A stretch of DNA of 64,000 nucleotides from Ichthyophis bannanicus (GCA_033557465.1 CM066033.1:13269080-13333079); one strand, 5' to 3'. Shown: positions 11,000 to 20,667, counted from the first letter of the stretch. Made by a program: numbers and translations. Notes: generated by a model from the sequence alone, not told the origin.

Positions 11000-11400
11000 G
11001 GTTTCTTTTTAAATTCCTCCAATGCTCCTAAGGGGCTCCCAAAGGGTGTAGCCTGCTTCTTGTGACACACCCCTTAAGGCACACCATGGCCGTCCACCAA
11101 TGGCTGCATGCCTCGGAGAAGCACAGTCTTATGGGGGCCTTAGGCTGATGTCGGGAGGCTGTCCCAGGTGAGCCTGCCACGGGTGATGGAACTCTGCTCC
11201 TCCTCTGTCCTCTCTGCATGGCAGCTGTACAATCCAGCTCTCCCCAAACTAATTAATAAATCTTAATGAATAAGTGTCACTGCACGGTTTCAAATTCACT
11301 TGCTGAAGAGAGATTATTCCTGAGGAACCAGTCCCTTGCATAAAGTTATTCCAATTGAAAGCTAGCACCTACAACTTTCATGTTGATTGTTATAGCTACA
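11000..11400. other. Unrecognised intergenic sequence
   Basis: I see no recognisable gene, repeat boundary or motif here beyond short chance frames. Confidence 0.4.
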
Positions 11401-11401
11401 T

Positions 11402-11500
11402 ATTTCATTTCATTTCATTTCATTTATGAAATCTTGATATACTGTCCTTAGTGGGGGACAGCAGAGCGATTTACAAATTAAATAAAACCAAATTATAACC
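11402..11500 (-). mobile_element. L2-like LINE 3' tail, minus strand
   Basis: An ATTTC pentamer run (11402-11430) is followed by the reverse complement of an L2-type 3' end (read backwards: TTGTAAATCGCTCTGCTGTC, with a TATATCAAG segment). The same kind of end (TGTAAACCGCGCTGATGTCG) closes the L2 copies at 47099 and 63115. Confidence 0.6.
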
Positions 11501-11593
11501 ACATATAGAAAGGAACACCAGTAGTAGACAGGAAAGAAACACAAGACATCAATAAAGAGTAACTTATGTCGCAGAGCAGACCCAGCAGAGCCC

Positions 11594-12634
11594 ATGGAGA
11601 TAGATGGAGAAGCAGCAGATCAGGCTGACACTGACGTTTGTAGAAAGCACATGGCAGGAAGTTGCTATGAGCAACGAAAACAAATGAGGTCAAGAGCCAG
11701 AAAGACACACCCAGCCAGCAGGGAAGCTAGGTCATTATCACCTGATACAAGTCAGCTGGGGGGAGGTGCTGCTCGGAGATACCTAGATAAGCACAACTCA
11801 CAAACAGCTAGGGGGAGCTGTGAGAGCTACAGGAACTGTAGGCAGAGCTGTGGAGAAAGCGTGTCTGACAATCACTACGGAAGCCTGAATGGAAGTTTGA
11901 ATGATTACCATGAGTGCTTGAGTGAGAAGCCAAGACAGCTGGACTCAGAGAGTGGAAGTGAGGATAACGGCAATTGTGGAAATAACTACAGAGGAGCTGG
12001 CAAAGCCAGGGGAGGAAGCCTCAGTTATCAGAGGAGCCCAGAGAGTGTTGGAAACAGCCCAGGTTGGAACGGAGCTGGGAGGAGAAAGGTAAAATCTGAA
12101 GAGTTTTATTTTCATCCTGAAAGGGGAAGCATAGGGCTTGCCTATAGGAAGCAGTTCCCTGAAACAGAGAAGTTTCACTACCCTTATAACAGGCATGAAA
12201 AGGTTAAACGCTTTTTACCTGAAGAAGCTAATATCCCTGGAAGGAATGTAAGGAGCAGAGTCTCTGAAAAACTGCCGTTTCAAACTCCAGCCCTACACAG
12301 AATCCTGAGCCAGGCAGAGGCAAGTGGTAAACCAACTTCCTCTAATAGAAGTGCAGGAGAATACTATAGTTTACATAACAGCCACCAGCAGGGGAAAGGC
12401 TCTTACCCAAAGAAGTTCAGTGAATGTGGCAGTCAGTCTACTCTCACCGAGAGAGAAAGAGAAGTACGTCAGAATAGAGAGAGACTGTTTGAAGAGGTCC
12501 CATATGCTGAGAGGAAGGAGATATTAAATGCTGATGAAGAAGCAATGCAATGTGAACCATCTGAAGCTGATATAAGCACGGAGTATATGGATTGTACAAT
12601 TTCTAAAGCAGACAGCATATCCTCTTTAAGGTAA
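11594..12634 (+). CDS. Uncharacterised protein encoded in LTR 'A'
   Basis: A 346-codon frame starting MEIDGEAADQADTDV. The same frame is open from the first base of the LTR (TGT = Cys), so the true start may lie upstream, in the lost internal region of the element. The protein is very hydrophilic, rich in Ser, Arg, Glu and Gly, with no signal peptide, no membrane segment and no domain I recognise. Most of it is probably disordered. The N-terminal third is basic (SRARKTHPASREARSLSPD). The C-terminus is acidic and ends EYMDCTISKADSISSLR, whose EYMDCTISK matches EYMDCSLSK in the protein of the LTR at 49088-51512. Intact length with no stop suggests recent insertion or selection. I cannot assign a function. 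Chance openness of a repeat is the alternative, but the conserved tail argues against it. Confidence 0.55.
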   Translation: MEIDGEAADQADTDVCRKHMAGSCYEQRKQMRSRARKTHPASREARSLSPDTSQLGGGAARRYLDKHNSQTARGSCESYRNCRQSCGESVSDNHYGSLNGSLNDYHECLSEKPRQLDSESGSEDNGNCGNNYRGAGKARGGSLSYQRSPESVGNSPGWNGAGRRKVKSEEFYFHPERGSIGLAYRKQFPETEKFHYPYNRHEKVKRFLPEEANIPGRNVRSRVSEKLPFQTPALHRILSQAEASGKPTSSNRSAGEYYSLHNSHQQGKGSYPKKFSECGSQSTLTEREREVRQNRERLFEEVPYAERKEILNADEEAMQCEPSEADISTEYMDCTISKADSISSLR

Positions 12635-12832
12635 AAAGGGAATTAATAGCTGTTGAAGCCTGACCTTGTAAAGGAAGGCTTGTATCTGCTTGTGAAAGAC
12701 TGTTTTGAGATATATTTGTTTTACTGCTGAGAAGAAGCTACTTTTGTTACATTTTTCCTTTTGTTATATGCCCAGGAAGGGTTATGTTTTACCTTTGTTT
12801 GTACCACGATAAGAAGTCCTATTGGAAGGGGA

Positions 12833-12838
12833 AATAAA
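12833..12838 (+). terminator. Poly(A) signal AATAAA in LTR 'A'
   Basis: AATAAA lies 144 bases before the LTR end and downstream of the sense frame. It is placed as expected for the end of R in an LTR. Confidence 0.5.
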
Positions 12839-12980
12839 GCCCTCATTAACCTTACCATTGTTCCACAACTGATTTTTAACTGGCAGCACAACTAAAACTA
12901 CCAGAAGGCCAGTTACACTGAAGCCCCAGTGCAGTGCCCTGCCCAACCAACAGGTACACAGCACGGATGGGTGACACTTA

Positions 12981-13243
12981 AAAATATAGCAAGGAGAAGA
13001 ATAGAATTATGGATGGTCTGGTGGAAGATTATACACTATGGGCCCGATTCTGAGAAAGACGTGCAGGGCGGATGTGTGGTTTTTCTAGCATGTGTCATGC
13101 TCTGAGAGTTTGCAGGGGACAGCCACTACTGATGATTTGATTTGGAATCACTATTTTAATAAAATGGAATTATATTGAACAGGTGATTGGTGGGAGTATT
13201 TCAGAGCTGTTGATGGGAGGAGGATGGGGCCTACTTTGAAGTT
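12981..13243. other. Unrecognised short spacer
   Basis: This is the sequence between LTR 'A' and the CR1 tail. A GGGCCCGATTCTGAGA string near 13039 resembles the end of the fold-back element at 10551 but no partner end was found. Confidence 0.35.
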
Positions 13244-13421
13244 AACATAAGAATATAAGAACATAAGATATGCCATACTGGGTCAGACCAAGGTCCATCA
13301 AGCCCAGTATCCTGTTTCCAGCAGTGGCCAATCTAGGTCATATGTACCTAGCAGTTTCCCCAAAAGACACAGGTTCCACAATGCTTGTACTGGGTCAAGC
13401 ATTGATATCCTGGGTCCCTTA

Positions 13422-14233
13422 TTAATAATGGTTTATGGACCTTTCCTCCAGGAATTTGTCCAAACCTTTTTTAAACCCAGCTACACTAACAGCCTTTACT
13501 ACGTCCTCCAGTAACAAATTCCAGAGTTTGATTACATGTTGAGTGAAAAAATATTTTCTTTTATTGTTCTTAAATAGTTTACCCTGTAGTTTCATTGCAT
13601 GTCCCCTAGTCTTTCTATATTCTGATAACATAAACAATCGATCTAAGTTTACCTGTTCCACTCTGTTCATTAATTTATAGACTTCTATCATATCTCCCCT
13701 CAGCCTTCTCTTTTCCAGGTTAAAGAGCCCTATCCTTTTTAGCCTTTCTTCATAAGAATATCCTTCCATCCCCTTTACCATTTTGATGGCTCTTCTCTGA
13801 ACCTTTTCTAATAAAGCTATATCCTTTTTAAGATATGGCGACCAGAATTGCACACAATATTCAAGGTGTGGTCTCACCATGGAACGATATAGAGGCATTA
13901 TAATATCTTTTGTTTTATTTTCCATTCCTTTCCTTATGATACCTAGCATTCTATTTGCTCTCTTGGCTGCCACTGCACACTGGGCCGAGGGTTTTAACAT
14001 GTTATCCACAATGACACCTAAATCTTTTTCCTGGGTGGTGGTTCCTAATGTGGAACCTTGCATCGTGTAACCATAGTTTGGGTTGTTCTTCCCTAGGTGC
14101 ATAACTTTGCACTTGTCCACATTAAATTTCATGTGCCATTTTGATGCCCAGTCTTCCAATTTATCAAGATCCTCTTGCAATTTTCCACAATCCTCTTGGG
14201 TTTTAATAACTTTAAATAGTTTTGTGTCATCTG
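13422..14233 (-). pseudogene. CR1 reverse transcriptase, C-terminal half
   Basis: Minus-strand frame (252 codons from 14180). It reads [59 protein letters not shown] and [20 protein letters not shown], and ends FLEERSINHY. These are the thumb and C-terminal segments of CR1 ORF2. The catalytic FADD box is cut at the left edge by the LTR insertion, with GAC ACA AAA on this side and the FA part on the other. It cannot give a working enzyme. Confidence 0.9.
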
Positions 14234-14440
14234 TGTGGAAAAGGGCGATTCCGCCCAGGTGCCCAAACTAAATTGGAACCACTAAACAAATTGGATGAAA
14301 TAACTTATACAACTATGGTCCACCCAGTATATGGGGCTCTAGATTTACTGGATTCGGGAATGGACAGTGATTCTGGATCTATATTGGATATAGCAAGAAG
14401 CGGCGTTAGCAGCCAATCTATACATGAAACTGGATTGTAG
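14234..14440 (+). CDS. Short open frame at the start of LTR 'D'
   Basis: The frame is open from the LTR's first codon (TGT): CGKGRFRPGAQTKLEPLNKL, then an MVHPVYGALDLLDSG segment, stopping after SSQSIHETGL (68 codons within the LTR). It has no start codon at the LTR edge, so it would be the C-terminal end of a protein begun in the missing internal region. The tail is acidic and serine-rich. I do not recognise it. At this length, chance openness is possible. Confidence 0.3.
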   Translation, partial: CGKGRFRPGAQTKLEPLNKLDEITYTTMVHPVYGALDLLDSGMDSDSGSILDIARSGVSSQSIHETGL

Positions 14441-15180
14441 AATGTAGCTATATGTGACTTAGATGATTATAGCAAAATTACAGGTCAAGCTACATTAAAA
14501 CTTAAGAGCTGTCCTTTTAAATGTACTTCTGCTTTTCATAAGTTACTTTAGACTTAGCAAATAGTCCTTATGTGTACATAGCTACTGGGTCAGAGATTAA
14601 CTTCTCTAAAAATCAATAGAACAAATAGTACTTCCCTCTTTATCCTAAAAGATGATAGGCTGAAGAACTATTTGGGTCAGCTTGTACTTTAGGGAAACTT
14701 GACTTTAGGTCAGCATGTGGGCCATCAAATAAAGCTTAAATAGTAGAGAGGTCAGCAAATATCATAAGTATAATTAATTAGCTTTTCTTGTGTGGTAGAA
14801 AAATAGCGACACCTATTGAGTCTAAGCAAGTATAGGAATAGCATTGTAACGTCTGCTTTTATTTGATGTGGCATAAACAGTCAGCAAAATGTTATTTTTG
14901 ATGTGTACTGTGGTAATCTGAATATCTCCAGATGTGAATTAAAATTAACTGTGTCAGCTGATAATTTCTGAATAAAACTGGAGCTCTGCGAAGCTATCTT
15001 TGAAGAACTCAGATAGAAGAGTCTGCGCTTAGGCTGCTATTGATTTCTTCTAGAGCTCTATAGTGATTGCTTAATAATGGTGTCTGTCCTTTTCCTTCCT
15101 GTTTAGAGGTTTTTAGATAATTATAAAGAATCCAGGTTTGTGTGAAGGATTTCAGGCCTTGCAAGGGCGAGTATCAAACA
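14234..15180 (+). mobile_element. Solo LTR 'D' inserted in CR1 (target duplication ATCTG)
   Basis: 947 bp, beginning TGTGGAAAAGGGCGATTCCG and ending GCGAGTATCAAACA. It is flanked by ATCTG at 14229-14233 and 15181-15185. Removing it with one ATCTG copy rejoins the CR1 RT across its FADD motif. A poly(A) signal AATAAA lies at 14971-14976. In this orientation its first 207 bases are an open frame starting with the TGT codon. It is shorter than LTRs A-C and has no obvious sequence match to them, so membership of the same family is uncertain. Confidence 0.85.
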
Positions 15181-15185
15181 ATCTG

Positions 15186-15624
15186 CAAATTTGATAACCT
15201 AACTCATTATTCCCCTTTCCAGGTCATTTATGAATATGTCAAAAAGCAGCAGACCCAGCACAGATCCCTGGGGTACACCACTATTCACCTTTCTCCATTG
15301 GGAAAATTGGCCATTTAGCCCTACCCTCTGCTTTCTATCTTTTAACCAGTTCCTGATACACAATAGTACACTGCCTCCTATCCCATGACTCTTTAGTTTT
15401 GCCAAAAGTCTCTGATGAGGGACCTTGTCAAAGGCTTTCTGAAAGTCCAGATACACTATATCAACCGACTCACCTTTGTCCACCTGCTTATTCACACCTT
15501 CAAAAAAACATAACAGATTAGTAAGACAAGATCTTCCTTGTCTAAAGCCATGTTGGCTGTCTCCCATTAGGTCATGACTATCTACATGCTGAGTAATTTT
15601 GTTCTTTATGATGGTTTCCACCAT
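15186..15624 (-). pseudogene. CR1 reverse transcriptase, N-terminal part of split copy
   Basis: Minus-strand frame reading [40 protein letters not shown] (motif A), [12 protein letters not shown] (motif B) and [11 protein letters not shown], then a stop just before VIKFA. This is the fingers and palm of CR1 ORF2. It belongs with the segment at 13422-14233. The in-frame TAG near 15197 shows the copy was also damaged apart from the LTR insertion. Confidence 0.9.
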
Positions 15625-15640
15625 TTTTCCTTTTAACCTT

Positions 15641-16199
15641 TACCATTGCCTCTACCTCTGGGGATTCTGAGTCTCTTTTCCCCTTCTGTATCCAGTGTTT
15701 ACCTGAGGTGATGTTACAGGCATGAAAATGATCTGAGTAGCACAGTCACAAAAAGAACAAGTAGAAATCAAACCCTTGTCCCCTATATATAAAGGCATTG
15801 CACTAACCAGTAGGCCACACCTCCACACCTCACTACACGCGGCTGGATACAGAGAGACTGCAGATCACTGCCTAGAATGTCTGCTGTGTGTGCCGGCATA
15901 GGGTAGCCCCCACCAGTACCTATGATGCAGTGCACATGCCCAACAGCAGTCTACAGCTGATCCCCAAATGGAGAATGCACATAACCAGCACCTGAGGCGA
16001 TATGTAAGATGCACTGACAGTGTGTGATACAAGCACAGAGCAGATACAAACTGTGCTACCGAGCAGTTTCTGCGGTCACCCTGAGGGTCGAGGATGGGCG
16101 CGCAGCACCAGTTCTCCAGTACCATGTAGTGCTTGAAATGGTTTCTGCTGTTTGTGCTGCAGGTCTCTAGCGCTGCCAGTGTGTAGCAGGCATTGTCTG
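15641..16199. other. Spacer with a possible reverse-oriented tRNA-derived SINE
   Basis: AAATCAAACCCTTGTCCCCT near 15766 followed by GCACTAACCAGTAGGCCAC near 15800 resembles, in reverse, the B box and A-box side of a tRNA-like SINE. The rest shows no recognisable gene. Confidence 0.35.
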
Positions 16200-16439
16200 C
16201 AGTGTGGTGGTGTCATCGAGAGTATTTTGGTTTCCTAGACCATGGGATGCTGTTCTAAGGGTTGCAGAGCAGAGATGGCATCCATCTGTCCAAGAAAGGT
16301 CAACGCATCTTCGGTAGTAGACTGGCTAATCTACTGAAGAGGGCTTTAAACTAGATTCGTTGGGGATGGGTGAAGAAAGCCCCCAGGTAAGTGAAAGCCC
16401 CCAGGTAGGTGATACATTAAATACCTTTATGGAAATGGG

Positions 16440-17225
16440 TAACAGGGGTAACATATGGAAAGCAGTGTTTATTAATGCCCGTAGCATGGGAAATAAGATC
16501 CCTGAAGTTGAAGCTTTGGTGGGAGTGGCTGACTTGGATTTAGTGGCAGTTACAGAAACATGGTTCACAGAAAACCATGACTGGGATGTAACTATACCTG
16601 GCTATACTTTATTCAGAAAGGACAGGGTAGGAAGAAGGGCAGGAGGAGTGGCACTATATGTAAAAACTACTATTAAAGCTTTGGAATTACAGAGCTTATA
16701 AGGGAGAGAGGAGGCATTGTGGGTTAAACTAGAAAGAGGGAAAGAGAAATCTATTTGCATTGGTGTGATATACAGACCTCCCTCACAAGAGGAAGAGGTG
16801 GACAGAGTTAATTGAAGACATACGCAGCATTGCTAGGAAAGGGGAAGTGCTACTGATAGGAGATTTCAATATGCCAGATGTTGATTGGCACATTCCTGCT
16901 GCAGTATCATCTAGAAGTAAGGAGATCCTGGATTCTCTACAGGGAGAACTATTCAGGCAATTGGTAACAGACCCCACACGTGAAGGGGCCATAATGGACT
17001 TGGTGCTTACCAATGGTGAAAGTGTTTCTGATGTTGTAGTGGGAGATCATTTTGCATCCAGTGATCACCAGATGGTGTGGTTCAGTATTAGGACTAGGGC
17101 TGTTAGAATCCATTCCAAGGTGAGGATCTTAGACTTTAGGAAGACTAACTTTGCGAAGATAGGCCAATATCTCAGGGAGTCGTTAGTGGGATGGGAACAG
17201 CTGGGGGATGTAGAAAAATAGTGGG
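16440..17225 (+). pseudogene. CR1 AP-like endonuclease domain (broken)
   Basis: Two frames carry the domain. 16360-16701 reads AVFINARSMGNKIPEVEALV, LDLVAVTETWFTENHDWD (the catalytic Glu of TETW) and YTLFRKDRVGRRAGGVALYV. 16847-17221 reads LLIGDFNMPDVDWHIPA (GDFN, the catalytic Asp/Asn), IMDLVLTN and VGDHFASSDHQMVWF (the SDH catalytic pair). This domain nicks target DNA to prime reverse transcription. A stop at 16699-16701, a frame change near 16800 and a stop at 17219 break it, although all catalytic motifs are still readable. Confidence 0.88.
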
Positions 17226-17608
17226 CAAAACTGAAAGGGGGTATTTTAAAGGCAAACAACCTTTTTTTTAAAATGGTAAATAAAGGCAAAAGGAACAAGA
17301 GACCGCTATGGTTTTCGAAGGAAGTAGATGAAAAAGTGAAGAAAAAGAGGGAGGCCTTCATGAAATACAAGAAATCACAGAGAGAGAAAGACAGGCATCT
17401 GTATTTGGAAAAACTTAGAGAAGCTAGCAAAGTAGTCAAGAAGGCAAAGATTCAAAAGGAGGAGGAAATAGGAAATAGCCAATGCAATAAAATGGGGGGA
17501 TAAGACATTTTTCAGATATATTAGTGAGAAGAGGAAGGGCAAAAGTGGTATTGTCAGACTCAAGGGTGCAGGGGGTAATATATAGAAGCTGATAAGGATA
17601 AAGCGGAA

Positions 17609-19228
17609 TTGCTTAACAAATATTTTTGTTCTGTGTTCACAGATGAAGAACCAGGAGTAGGACCTCAGAAAACACCCACAAATAAGAACAGAAGTGAGGG
17701 ACATCTTGAACTATTTTCAGAAGACTGTGTTTGTGAGAAACTAGCTCATCTTAAAGTAGACAAAGCGATGGGACTGGATGGGATACACCCTAGAATACTG
17801 AGGGAACTTGGGGACGTTCTAGCAACTCCACTGACTAACCTTTTCAATGCCTTGTTGGAGTCGGGAGTGGTGCCAAAGGACTGTAGAGAGGCTCATGTGG
17901 TGCCTTTACACAAAAGCGGAAGTAAGGATGTGGTTGAAAATTACAGGCCGGTTAGTTTAACTTCGGTGGTGAGTAAATTATTGGAAACGCTGCTGAAAGA
18001 GAAAATAGTGAGGTTTCTGGAGTCCAGCGGATTACAGGATCCGAGGCAGCATGGATTCACCAGAGGCAGGTCTTGTCAGACAAATCTGATTGATTTCTTT
18101 GAGTGGGTGACCAGGGAGTTGGATCAAGGGAGAGCTCTAGATGTGGTGTATTTAGATTTCCGTAAAGCCTTTGACACTGTTCCTCACAGGCCACTTATAA
18201 ACAAACTGAGCACCCTAGGGATGGACCCTAAAGTTACTGCTTGGGTTAGAAATTGGTTGGGTGGGAGGCGACAAAGAGTACAAATAAATGGAGCTCACTC
18301 TGAGAAGGATGTTACCAGTGGTGTGCCCCAGGGATCTATCCTTGGTCCGATTCTTTTTAACATCTTTGTCAGTGATATAGCGGAAGGGCTGTCGGGTAAG
18401 GTTTGCCTCTTTGCTGATGATACCAAAATCTGCAATAGAGTAGACACCCAGGAAGGGGTAGATAACATGAGGAGGGATCTAGCTAAGCTTGAAGAATGGT
18501 CTAGAATTTGGCAGCTGGGATTTAATGTTAAAAAATGTAAGGTCATGCATTTGGGCTGCAGCAATCCAAGGGAGCAATACAGTATAGGAGGTGAAGTACT
18601 TTTGTCCACTAAAGAAGAGCGGGACCTAGGCGTGGTTGTGTCTGATGATCTTAAAGTAGCTAAACAGGTAGAAAAGGCGACGGCAAAAGCTAGAAGGATG
18701 CATGGGTGCATACTGAGAGGAATGGCTAGCAGAAATAAGGAGGTGATAATGCCTCTGTATAAGTCTTTGGTGCGACCTCATTTGGAGTATGGTGTGCAGT
18801 TCTGGAGACCGCACCTTCAAAAGGATGTGAACAGGATGGAGTCGGTGCAGAGGGTTGCTACTAAGATGATTAGTGGTCTTCATTATAAAGCATATGAGGA
18901 CAGACTTAAGGATCTTAATATGTACACCTTAGAGGAAAGGCGGGATAGAGGTGATATGATTGAGATGTTTAAATACCTCCGCGGCATAAATGTTCAGGGA
19001 GAGAGCCTCTTTCAATTGAAAGCAAGTTCTGCTACGAGGGGACATGGGATGAGGGTGAAGGGAGATAGACTCAGGAGTGATATGCAGAAATATTTCTTTA
19101 CGGAAAGAGTAGTGGATCCATGGAATAGTCTCCCAGTGGAGGTGGTAGAGATGAGGACAGTAACTGAATTCAAAAAAGCATGGGACCAACACAGAGGATC
19201 TCTAAAGGTAAAAAGTGGACTGTTGTAG
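17609..19228 (+). CDS. CR1 reverse transcriptase, uninterrupted 539-codon frame
   Basis: This frame reads through the whole RT and C-terminal region of CR1 ORF2. It contains KAMGLDGIHPRILRELG, NYRPVSLTSVVSKLLE, QHGFTRGRSCQTNL, VVYLDFRKAFDTVPHRPL (motif A Asp), SGVPQGSILGPILFNIF (motif B), LFADDTKIC (motif C, catalytic DD), RDLGVVVSDDLK, PLYKSLVRPHLEYGVQFW and a C-terminal stretch ending KVKSGLL. The enzyme copies LINE RNA at the nicked target. All RT catalytic residues are present. The initiator Met at 17609 is simply the first in frame after a stop. The natural protein begins with the endonuclease, which is broken here, so this is a recent but probably inactive copy. Confidence 0.85.
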   Translation: MLNKYFCSVFTDEEPGVGPQKTPTNKNRSEGHLELFSEDCVCEKLAHLKVDKAMGLDGIHPRILRELGDVLATPLTNLFNALLESGVVPKDCREAHVVPLHKSGSKDVVENYRPVSLTSVVSKLLETLLKEKIVRFLESSGLQDPRQHGFTRGRSCQTNLIDFFEWVTRELDQGRALDVVYLDFRKAFDTVPHRPLINKLSTLGMDPKVTAWVRNWLGGRRQRVQINGAHSEKDVTSGVPQGSILGPILFNIFVSDIAEGLSGKVCLFADDTKICNRVDTQEGVDNMRRDLAKLEEWSRIWQLGFNVKKCKVMHLGCSNPREQYSIGGEVLLSTKEERDLGVVVSDDLKVAKQVEKATAKARRMHGCILRGMASRNKEVIMPLYKSLVRPHLEYGVQFWRPHLQKDVNRMESVQRVATKMISGLHYKAYEDRLKDLNMYTLEERRDRGDMIEMFKYLRGINVQGESLFQLKASSATRGHGMRVKGDRLRSDMQKYFFTERVVDPWNSLPVEVVEMRTVTEFKKAWDQHRGSLKVKSGLL

Positions 19229-19302
19229 TTGTTGTTATGGAAGGACAGACTAAATGGGCCTTGTGGTCTTTTTCTGTCGTCATATTTCTATGTTTCTATG
19301 AT

Positions 19303-19866
19303 ATGCCAGTCACATCTGGCCATGTCTGACAGGGACCCCCTAGAACAGTGTATATCAATAGCTAGTGTTACAATGCTAATGCTGATGCCAACTACCTGGG
19401 AGGGGTGGTCGTCACCATGGCCCTACCAATACAGCTAAGAGTAGGCCTGGAACACCTCATGTCCCAACCACCTAGATCTAACATTTACCCACAGGAAGCA
19501 CAGTCACTGCACCTGCTGCCCACCACTGGGTTTACCAACCATGCACATAACAATTGCAGACAGTGCGCTGGTCAGCATACATTGCATGTGCACAGAGCGA
19601 TCTTCTGCACCCAGCAGTTGGTTTTGTGATCAGGACAAGACATGCACCCATATCACAAAGACTAGACACTACAGTATATAGCACTATGTGGATACATAGC
19701 CATGCCATGGTCACTGCTCGGTCAGAGTGAGAGAACCCTCTCAGCATTACATGCTGTGGCCACCCCATCCATGCGGGTGGCAGTCGGGCACTACAATGTC
19801 CCAGCCATTGCCCTACCCCTAATGCAGACACATCCTGGCCAATCCGCCCTGTTTCAGGACATACCC
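19303..19866. other. Unrecognised intergenic sequence
   Basis: I see no recognisable coding motif, repeat boundary or RNA gene here. Confidence 0.4.
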
Positions 19867-19867
19867 A

Positions 19868-19925
19868 CAATTTATTTATTTATCAAGGCGGTTTACATTG
19901 AACTGAAGGTTTTACAATGAACATG
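19868..19925 (-). mobile_element. L2-like LINE 3' tail, minus strand
   Basis: TTTATTTATTTATCAAGGCG then GTTTACATTGAACTG is the reverse complement of the L2-type 3' end. Confidence 0.5.
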
Positions 19926-19998
19926 TTCTTTGACCTATTCAACAATACCTTGCTCCTCATCATGCATATTTGCAGGCTAACGCTGAAACAGCTTAGGC

Positions 19999-20080
19999 CA
20001 GGGGTGGCCAACTCCAGTCCTGGTGTGGCACAATCCAGCCTGGTTTTCATGATGTGCGTAATGAATATTCATGAGAGTGC
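19999..20080. mobile_element. hAT-like MITE fragment
   Basis: CAGGGGTGGCCAACTCCAGT then ATGAATATTCATGAGAG resembles the ends and core of the palindromic hAT element at 3894-4077 (which also has a CATGAATATTCAT core). The second end is not found. Confidence 0.45.
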
Positions 20081-20339
20081 TTCGGGTGGGGGGGGGCACA
20101 GTCCCCCGGTGATACCACAAGCAGGGATTCATTTGCCAGTTGGGGTCACTTGCTGCTGATACCCAGACTCAGGGAACAGAACCTCAACAACATTTCCCCT
20201 TCCTCTATTTGCAAACTCATAGATGTCTGCTGAGGGGAGAGGGGGATGGGGTTCAAAGAGACAAGATAAACTATCATGTTAGAGAGGCAGGGGCTCGGGG
20301 ACTGTATGAGGCATCTTTTTGATTGGTGTTATCTAAATA

Positions 20340-20640
20340 TTTGTGTCTATCTTGAGACAGTGTGTGGTGCAGGGGTGGGGTGTCTGTGTGTGTGTGTGTG
20401 TAGTACAGGATTGGGATGTCCCTGTGGTACGTGGTTCGGGTGTGGGTTTTTGTGCGTGCTGCATGGCTGGATTTGCATGTGTGTACTGCAGGACTAGGGT
20501 GTATATTCGTGTGCGGTGTGGTGTTGAGATTTGTGTGTGTGCATGTACATGTGTGTCTGTGTATCTATGTACAGTATCTGTGCGGTGCAGGACTGGTGTA
20601 TATGTGCGTTTGTGTGTGAGTGTGTGCAGCCATCCTCGGT
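20340..20640 (+). repeat. GT-rich degenerate tandem repeat
   Basis: Successive units of roughly 55-70 bases start with GTGTGTG-type runs and contain a GGTGCAGG or TACAGGA element. Open frames across it are artefacts of the repeat. Confidence 0.65.
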
Positions 20641-20667
20641 GTGTATAATAGGGTTTATTTTAAAATC

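Larger units (their letters stand above)
11567..12976 (+). mobile_element. Coding solo LTR 'A' (TGT...ACA, 4-bp target duplication CTTA)
   Basis: This 1410-bp segment begins TGTCGCAGAGCAGACCC and ends GGATGGGTGACA. It is flanked by CTTA at 11563-11566 and 12977-12980. TG...CA ends with a short exact duplication are what retroviral-type integration leaves, and one copy with no internal region is a solo LTR. A poly(A) signal AATAAA lies at 12833-12838. It carries a 346-codon sense frame starting 27 bases from its left edge. It aligns end to end in layout with the elements at 41127-42604 and 49088-51512, although the sequences are very divergent. Confidence 0.75.
13244..15640 (-). mobile_element. 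5'-truncated CR1 LINE, minus strand, split by a solo LTR
   Basis: Read on the minus strand it ends in the CR1-type tail GGTCTGACCCAGTATGGCAT, then TTATGTTCTTAT repeats (13244-13275). RT sequence occupies 13422-14233 and 15186-15624, and the two halves are continuous once the LTR at 14234-15180 is set aside. It is truncated at the 5' side inside the RT near 15640. The same CR1 subfamily tail recurs at 31496, 48588-48835, 56688 and 57531. Confidence 0.9.
16200..19302 (+). mobile_element. CR1 LINE, plus strand, nearly complete ORF2
   Basis: It starts in the last part of ORF1 (DGIHLSKKGQRIFGSRLANL, near 16273-16335, the esterase C-terminal end). An AP-like endonuclease with stops and shifts follows (16440-17225), then a linker, a 539-codon open RT (17609-19228) and a 3' end with TATTTCTATGTTTCTATG at 19285-19302, the short-repeat tail typical of CR1. 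It is a different subfamily from the minus-strand CR1 copies with the TTATGTTC tail. Confidence 0.9.

Noticed and set aside
11567..12976. LTR 'A' as a host gene with a single coding exon
   Set aside because: The frame sits entirely within a TGT...ACA segment with a CTTA duplication, and two other mobile copies with the same plan occur in the window. A mobile-element origin is far more likely.
13879..14271. Plus-strand frames opposite the CR1 RT
   Set aside because: Antisense shadows of the minus-strand CR1 frame.
20140..20648. Cys/Val-rich frames in the GT-rich stretch
   Set aside because: Product of GTGTGT repeats giving Val-Cys runs. Not a gene.
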